Positions 57,747 through 64,000 of a stretch of DNA of 64,000 nt are shown here, piece after piece. Numbering within the stretch: position 1 is the stretch's first letter; each line of letters starts with the position of its first letter. Source of the stretch: Austropuccinia psidii (Eukaryota; Basidiomycota; Pucciniomycetes; Pucciniales; Sphaerophragmiaceae); the NCBI GenBank assembly GCA_023105745.1, contig JALGQZ010000002.1:46350497-46414496 (forward strand), given 5' to 3'. Made by a program: the position numbers and the translations under genes. A model generated the notes under the pieces. The model was not told the origin of the DNA. It saw only the letters and a list, made by a program, of their open reading frames with translations, and ran no database searches.

Positions 57747-58289
57747 TTAGAGCTGAACTCCCCCAAGTGGGAAAGGTGGATGTCTGTTTAGCAACCTGGC
57801 CAAAATAAGGTCTTTGAGGGCTTCCACAAAGGCATTCCTTTCTTCAATTTCTGGTTCTGATGGAAATTCCGACCACAATAAGTCTTCATCAAGGAATATA
57901 TAACCATCTCCAACCCATTTCAGTCTTCCAGTCTGGTATGTTGATCCATTCAGTCCACGGTACCATTGGGCCCAAATTTCATTGAAGTAGAGTCCTCTTC
58001 TTGGTAAAACTCCCATTGAAAATGTTTTATCCCAGAATTGAGCCAAGAGGTTTCCTTTAATTCCTTCTTCAGTTAATAGCTCTAGGAATTGAATTTTGTT
58101 CAAGTTTGCTCCTGGAAGTTGACATAAATATTTATCTTCACATAAACTCTCTTAAGCTTCATCCTCATAAATGTCTTCAAAGGTAATATATGGCAAGGAA
58201 AGGTAGTTGTATTCATTTTCTAGGTTTGATTCTGTTTCTTCATCTTCATTGGCAGGTTTCTGGATGAATTCAGGGCTTTCCACTTGCCA
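57747..58289 (-). pseudogene. R3 extra ORF, paralogue 1 (broken)
   Basis: Open at 58103-57747 (118 residues) and, upstream across a TAA at 58152-58154, to about 58289. The joined region aligns with 56641-57237 over LPYI.FEDI, LPG.NL and FLE.LT..GI.GNL. The C-terminus differs (ILARLLNRHPPFPLGG). It follows a TAA that ends the protease-containing ORF, suggesting it may have been a downstream extension of that protein. Function unknown. Confidence 0.55.
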
Positions 58290-59467
58290 TTAATAAGGCT
58301 CTTCTTGGTTGCTCAATGGTCTATCCAGGAAGTTTATTTGGGATGTTTCTTTCAAATTTTTGTTACTTCCTTCCATAATTTTGAAGTCTTTTTCTATTTC
58401 ATTTATAATTTCTTCAGTTGAAAGCTCACGATGCTCACTAAATCTGACTTTCTTCCTTTTGGGTTTATTTTTGGAAGGATTTCCATTTGTTTTATCATTT
58501 TCATCCACCAAAATCTGGAATATGTCTTCATTATTATAAATTTGCTTGTAGATTATGTTGGGTAATTCATATTCAGATATTGATTCTTCAATTTGTCTTT
58601 TGAGGTTGTTTTGCCATTTGTGGGTTTGTAAATCTTGGCCAATTATATCCCTTTTTGGAGATATGAATAAATCTTGGGTCTTCTGGGTCAACTTAATAAT
58701 GGTATTGTCACCTTTTGCATTTTTAAACTTCTTTCCTGGTGTATTTCTGACCAATTTTGCCATATTGCATAAATCCATTACTCTAGGTGGACCAGTTTTC
58801 CATCCAAGTGCTTGAGGTTTGCATATTGGCATGCATAGTCTTCTTCCATCAGGCTCTTGAAAGGTTAGTATTTCACCTTGCATGTGAGAAAAATCTAGCT
58901 TAATGTTGTTGTCTGCCAAGAAATGTCTTCAAAGTACTGTATGGAAAGATCCTTTTGCAATGAAAAAGTGGATTTGAGTTTCTTCTCCTGAAGCCAAAAT
59001 TATTGTCTGAGTGAGGATTTGATTGCTATTTCTTCTGGTATGATGTTTAGTTTGGCACCAGTGTCCACTAATGCTTTGATTGGATATTCTTCCCTTCAAA
59101 TCAAGATTTCCATAAATCCCAAAGGACAGGCATAATAAATCTTTGGCTTTGCTATTTCTTTGAATCCAAATGTTAATACTCTTTCTTGAATATCCATCCA
59201 ATTGAGTGATTTAATTTTCTCCTTGTCTTTTTCTGATAATTCCTGCAATTTATGGAGAAAATTTGGTGACATCCTCAAACTTTTTTCAATAGTGAGGTTG
59301 ATCTTTTGTTGCGTAATTTTCTTAATGATTTTGTCCATTTCCAAATTGGTTTCTACTTGTTTCTTTGGAGGTTTTCTGAACTTCTTTTCTTCTTTGGGAA
59401 TTTCCTCATCTTCATTCTTATTGACAATATTCTCAATTTCCTCCTCAGGTTGTTCTGGTTTGGTCAT
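58290..59467 (-). pseudogene. R3 protease region
   Basis: Three overlapping open pieces. 59467-59096 is acidic then basic and may be linker and helix (KITQQKINLTIEKSL). The retropepsin motif LVDTGAKLNIIP lies at about 59030-59080 in another frame. The flap end FHTVL, then RHFLADNNIKLDF, crosses into the ORF 58919-58290. At least two frameshifts and a TGA near 58925 separate them. The last ORF adds about 190 residues (LCMPICKPQALGW, KRKKVRFSEHREL), which I cannot assign. The protease belongs upstream of the R3 RT. Confidence 0.75.
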
Positions 59468-59715
59468 ATTGGAATTTTGGAATTTGGTAGGTATTATGAC
59501 TCTTTATTCATTTTTTCTTCTTCAATATAAGCTCCTGGAATAGCTGCCTTCTTCCTTGTCTCTTGATTTTGGGCTTGTCTTTCCATCCTTTGTTTGGTCT
59601 GCCTTAATCCAATGTGTGATTCAAAAGGGTCATTGGTTGAGGAAATGGTAGGTGATTTCCAATTTGACCAATCTTTAACATGTGCAATGGAGGTTGAATT
59701 ATCTTCTGATTTCTT

Positions 59716-61560
59716 TTAAGTGGGCTTAACCTCTTCTTCTGGTTTTTGTTTTACCACTGGTCTCTCCATAAATTTGTTGTTGAGTTCTGCTTGTTCTTTT
59801 GCAAAAGCCCTGACTATGTTTTTGGAACTTTCATTTCCTTCCATAGGTGCTCTCTGATAATTGTGAAAGAGGTAAGATGCTCCTTGAGTTCTGACAATTA
59901 TTTTGTCCAAATCTTCAGAAAGGTGAGTGCATCTAGTTTCTTAATGGCCTTCTTCCTTGCAGTAAGCACATTTCAATGGTGGTCTTGGAGCCATTTGAGC
60001 TGGTATGTAAGGTTGGTAACTGGATGAAAATGGTGGTAAGGGATTCCTTGGCCTGTATGGCTGATTTTTTTGAGGGAATCTTTGCTCTTTATTATTGTTC
60101 CAGTTCCTTCTTAGTGGATTAACTGATTCTGAAAGGGGTTTAAGTTGATTTAAAACTTCTTTAACTGATTCTTTTCCCTCATTTCTTGTTTGAGGTTCTG
60201 GATGTGGGGGAGTTTTGAGCTTATGGGTGAGTTCTTTTACTTGTTTTAAAACTTCATCCCAGCTTCCATCCTCAAATATTGTTTTCTTTTCTGGAGGTTT
60301 TGGTTTAGAAAATTCTTTTTGTTGAATCAGTACCTTGGCCTCCAAGTCTTGTTCAATGTATAATTTCAAAATATCCAATCTTGGTATGATGTAACCTCCA
60401 TCCAAGGCTTGAACCATAGCTATGTCTTTGATCATTTCTTTGTAAATTGACTCTTGGACACTTGTGGAGAGGCTGGCCAATATTTCTTGATTATGATTGA
60501 TATCACCTTGGATATATTTGTATCTTTTGAGGTAAGTGATGATTGCTTCATATTCCCCAATGAATATTCTGTCTTGTGTCATGTTTCTTATTCCACCTTC
60601 TTTTTGAGTTTTTTTGAATAAATCAGTTATTGAAGATAATTTATATCTTCTTTCAGGTGAGAATGTTCCCCATCTTCTTTTCATATCCACTTTCAATTGA
60701 TCCCAATCAGCTGTTTCATATCCCGGCATTCCTTCAATATGATAGCTGATTTCTTCATCTTTTGTCCAAAATGCTATCTGCCTTGCAATGTCTCGTCCAC
60801 TTTCTCCTTCAATTTCTGTAATATTTTCAACTTTCTTGAAGAATCTTTCAACATCCTTTCCATCAAACCACAGGTTATAGTCCTTAGCTCTGATTTTCAC
60901 TATTGGAGTAGTGTTTCATGGAATTTCTAGGTGCAATGGAGTTGGGATTTGGGAAGAAATGTTTACTCTTCTTGGTAAGGTACTTGGTCTTTGTTCTGTG
61001 TAGGGTTTTGATGTGTCCATGGGTCTTGGGTAAGGTGAAGGTGACTCATGTTGCCTGAATGATCTTGGAAGGGTGGTCTGTTCTTCAAGTGGACTATTTT
61101 GTGGAGTATAGCTTCATGATTTATTTTTTCCTTCCTTTTTGATTAGCTCTAGTAATTCTGCTTGCATTTCTAGAATCTTCTGCTGAAGCTTCTCTGTTGA
61201 AGACATTTATTCCTGTCCTTAAACAGTCTCTTCATTAATATTTTCTTCCTGTATTTCTTCAATTCTGGAAGGTAATTTTGATGATGAAGGTTTATGCATT
61301 TTTGGTTGGTTAATTTGTTCCTTTGATTTTGGTGTTGAGTTATTGATTTTATTTCTTTCAAGGAGATAAAGGAAAAATTTCTCCACAACATTCAAGTCCC
61401 ATTTATTGGTTCTTGATGTTGCAATAGGAAATTTGTAATATATTGCTGCTTCCTCTCCTAATTCTGCTTCTTGCTTGGGTGGATAATAGTAATGATCAGA
61501 GTGAGTTGATGTTTCAGATCCTTGAGATGATGTTTTTGGCTTATTTTGATTGTTTGAATC
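59716..61560 (-). pseudogene. gag: R3 gag remnant
   Basis: N-terminal pieces at 61560-61130 (DHYYYPPKQEAELGEEAA, EKFFLYLLERNKIN, then a coiled coil EKLQQKILEMQAEL) contain several stops. The capsid ORF 60900-59941 (319 residues) has WFDGKDVERFFKKVE, then ITYLKRYKYIQGD, and ends in zinc knuckle CAYCKEEGH, cut by TAA before ETRC. The frame continues to 59716 (DKIIVRTQGASYLFHN). The ATG at 60900 is only the first in an open stretch. This Gag type, typical of one Gypsy lineage in basidiomycetes as I recall it, is unlike the other families here. Confidence 0.8.
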
Positions 61561-61655
61561 CAGTTTTTGTTATAAAAATAATATTCTTGGAGCTGTTAAA
61601 AATTTTTCAATTGATTGTAACTTAATTGATTTTTTTCTGAAGTTGAGCTTATCAA

Positions 61656-61675
61656 GGCACTTTTGGGACACCAAA
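61656..61675 (-). other. R3 primer binding site
   Basis: The sense strand after the LTR reads TTTGGTGTCCCAAAAGTGCC. TGGTGTCCCA could pair with a tRNA 3' end, and it differs from the GGGGGCC site of the other families. Confidence 0.55.
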
Positions 61676-63610
61676 TGTGGGAACTCCTCTTGTGTGTGAT
61701 TAAAATGAGGCAGTACCTGGAGGGGGAAATTGCAGTTAACTAGTTTTGAATTGCTGATAAATCCTGTAACCAAGGGTGGCAAGGTTGTATTTCCTGCACC
61801 TCCTAAAATACTGAACAAAATCTTCCTTGGAGCTCACAAACCAAAATAAAATTAGTAAGTGGCTTTAAAACTGCAGAAGACAAAATTCAGCAGTCTCAGA
61901 TCAGACCTATTCAATATATAATATGAAAGAAATAATGTCAGTAATTCTGGTTAATTTTTAGATTTTAATGAAACACTTGTCTGTATAATTTTTATTTTTT
62001 AGTGAAATTGGGGTTAATGGTTTCTTCTTGGTGATAAACGCTTGTTAAGGTGAGTTATTTAAGGTGTTTAGAAAAAATTGATAAGTGTTGATAAAGGTAA
62101 TTTTGTTAAGGTATAGCTATAATAGAGTAAAATAAATTTTTAAAGGTTTGTTATTTTTATGATTTGTTGATAATAAGATAAAACTGTATTTGTTAAATTC
62201 AAGAGGTAATATTCTTGTATTTTTGAAGGGGTAAGTTATTTTCAAGTCTTGATAAATGGTTTTAATTTTACTGGATAAAATAATTTAATAGAGTAGTAAC
62301 CCTAATCTTGGGTACTGGATAATTTTGATTTTTTTTATTTTAATAATAATAAGATTCCACTGAGCTTAGCTAATGGGTAATCTTCAACTCTATACTTTGA
62401 CTGAGCTCAGCTACTGGGCAAGTATATTTACTATGATGTACTGGACTACCTCCCAGGTGAGGGATGACTTATTCCTGCTCTTGCAATGTGCAGGGGATTT
62501 TGAAATTTGGGGGGATAGAGCCCCTCTATTTATACCTTTTGGGAGCCCAGGGGGCCCTCCATGGGAGCTGTCTTTTTCCCCTTTACTTCCTATTGATTTC
62601 ATCATGTGACCCCATTTTGGGTGAGGACATTTCTTGCATGGGTCAGGTTATTTAAGGTTTGGTGATAATTGTTTCTCTGCACAGCCTCCATTCATCACAT
62701 GATGGTCTTTTGGTGAACTAATTATGATGTGATATTCTTGGATTTTACTTGCATGCATGAGGTGATTTCATTTTGGTTGGGGATTTTTGTTGTGCACAGC
62801 CTCTTTCCTGTCACATGATATTCTGTTGGTGGATGCAGTATCACATGATGACCTTGTAATTCCTTTGCATATGTCATATTTCAGGATTGGTAGAAGTGGC
62901 TGTGTAATTTATGCAGGTGTCATGGTTGTTTTACTTCTTTTTGAACTTTAAAATGAGGTCAGGTGATAATTCTTGCACTGATTAATTTACTTTTATGAAT
63001 AAGATGATGTAATTTTTGAGTTTGGCAAATGCTGTGCATAGTCATGTGGTTGAGATTTAATTAGAAATTGTGTACTGCATGCAGCCTGTTGTAAATAGCT
63101 TTGGTTTTCATGAGGTGATGAGTGGTGTAAATAATTCTGATCCTGTTTTAAGGTTTCAAGTGGGGTTACTGTGGACGTAAGATGAGGTACTCCTGGGGCT
63201 ATGTTGTAAATGACTTGCAGGAATTCCTTGGGGTTTAGCTTCGCATTATGTGACTTCCAATATTGAATGAAAGGTGGCTTTGTAACTAATGCATGTGTAA
63301 TTTTCATGCTGTATGAGTCCTGTGGCTATAAGGGGGTGTAAAGCTGTGTGGGGTGTGTAATTTTAAAGGGTGGTACCTTATTTGTTGTAACTAGTTTACT
63401 ATATTTAATGAAATTGAATAATTTATTTAAACACATACACTGCCCTTTGGTGCCTGTTCCATGGTTTTATGAGTTAAATCCAGCTTCTTGCTGTAAAATT
63501 GACCCTTTTGTGTAAAATTTGAGTGTAAGTCTGCCTGTAGGCTGGATTTACTGCTGTTATGGGGTACTATGAGCTTGAGCCCGGTGAAAAAAATGGTAAG
63601 GAATACCACA
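61676..63610 (-). repeat. R3 5' LTR, 1,935 bp
   Basis: Starts TGTGGGAAC and ends ATACCACA on the plus strand. Homologous throughout to 14662-16623. Confidence 0.9.
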
Positions 63611-64000
63611 GTGGTTATAGCCAATAATTTGCCGCTGTGATATAGCGCATGGGTTCACTATGCTCCTGAAAGGTTTCATTGGTTTCAGCTAAAATATTTA
63701 GGATCATTCTAGCTTGTTACCACTATTAATAGCGACAATAGATACCACTCATAATCTATATTGTAAAAACTTGTTTTACTAACATTATCACAATAGCTCT
63801 TCCTAATATCACAAAATCACATTGTACATCTAAGTAATTAGCCTCCTTTTACAAATAGGTTGTTGACCTTTAGGTGCATTTGATTATTTCTTTCTCTCTC
63901 TTTGCTAATGATGTTAATAAAAAATTGCTTTAATTTTTTAAACCTTTCAAAAATTACAGAGCTAATGCAACTTCTTCAAACCGGAGCTATACCAGGTTGA
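63611..64000. other. Right flank, no gene seen
   Basis: Begins GTGGTTATAGCC. GTGGTTATAG here and CTATTAATAGTGGT (minus strand) at about 63720 are weakly similar, which might be ends of a small DNA transposon, but the match is too poor to call. No ORF. Confidence 0.4.

Larger units (their letters stand above)
14662..63610 (-). mobile_element. R3: old family II Gypsy element, split by later insertions
   Basis: LTRs of about 1.95 kb in the same orientation (14662-16623 and 61676-63610) share inverted termini TGTGG/CCACA. Minus-strand IN, RNase H and RT lie next to the left LTR; gag, PR and two extra ORFs lie next to the right LTR, the order expected for one element. The R4/R5/R6 nest at 25441-56146 interrupts it. 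The LTR copies differ by about 9% in the first 140 bp. The flanks (TCTGG and GTGGT) do not form a clear target duplication, so the two halves could come from different copies. Confidence 0.7.

Noticed and set aside
63611..63740. Possible terminal inverted repeats of a DNA transposon
   Set aside because: Similarity between GTGGTTATAG and the inverted copy is too short and imperfect, and no target duplication was seen.

Overview
The window looks like repeat-dense nuclear DNA of a fungus, most likely a rust (Pucciniales). It is AT-rich and almost wholly made of long-LTR Ty3/Gypsy retrotransposons. The pol proteins (YIDD reverse transcriptase, HHCC/DDE integrase, C-terminal chromodomain-like end) resemble the Gypsy elements that fill rust genomes such as myrtle rust. 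The host call rests on remembered family resemblance and was not checked by a search. I saw no rRNA, tRNA, CRISPR array or recognisable host housekeeping gene.

Layout. R1 (1-9045, minus, family I) is nearly complete and lies inside R2 (9046-12485, plus, family I), of which only the 3' pol and 3' LTR are in view. 12486-14661 has no recognisable feature. R3 (minus, family II) is old and split: 3' LTR and pol at 14662-19786, PR, gag and 5' LTR at 58290-63610. It carries two extra paralogous ORFs (56641-57237 and 57747-58289) and hairpin-repeat arrays. 19787-25440 is noncoding repeats plus one weak plus-strand gene candidate with a TATA box. R4 (25441-56146, plus, family III) lies in this block. 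R5 (35290-55764, plus, family III) is inserted in the 3' LTR of R4 with TSD AAATC. R6 (35469-45572, minus, family IV) is inserted in the 5' LTR of R5 with TSD TTTGG. R6 has LTRs of equal length that were identical wherever I compared them, and a 1,706-residue Gag-Pol ORF, so it is the youngest and may be active.

The most unusual feature recurs in families I, III and IV. Upstream of gag, about 0.6-0.7 kb is read in two frames: the gag-pol frame (frame G) and a second ORF, here called ORFX, for a 280-330 residue basic protein. ORFX appears to be built by splicing a short upstream exon to the second frame. In each family three details recur. The start codon seems split by the leader intron (A|TG). 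The gag ATG lies inside the second intron. A tandem downstream acceptor, offset by 2, 5 or 20 nt (always 2 modulo 3), would switch the same exon from ORFX into frame G. This would be a splice-controlled switch between an accessory protein and Gag-Pol. It is inferred from sequence only.
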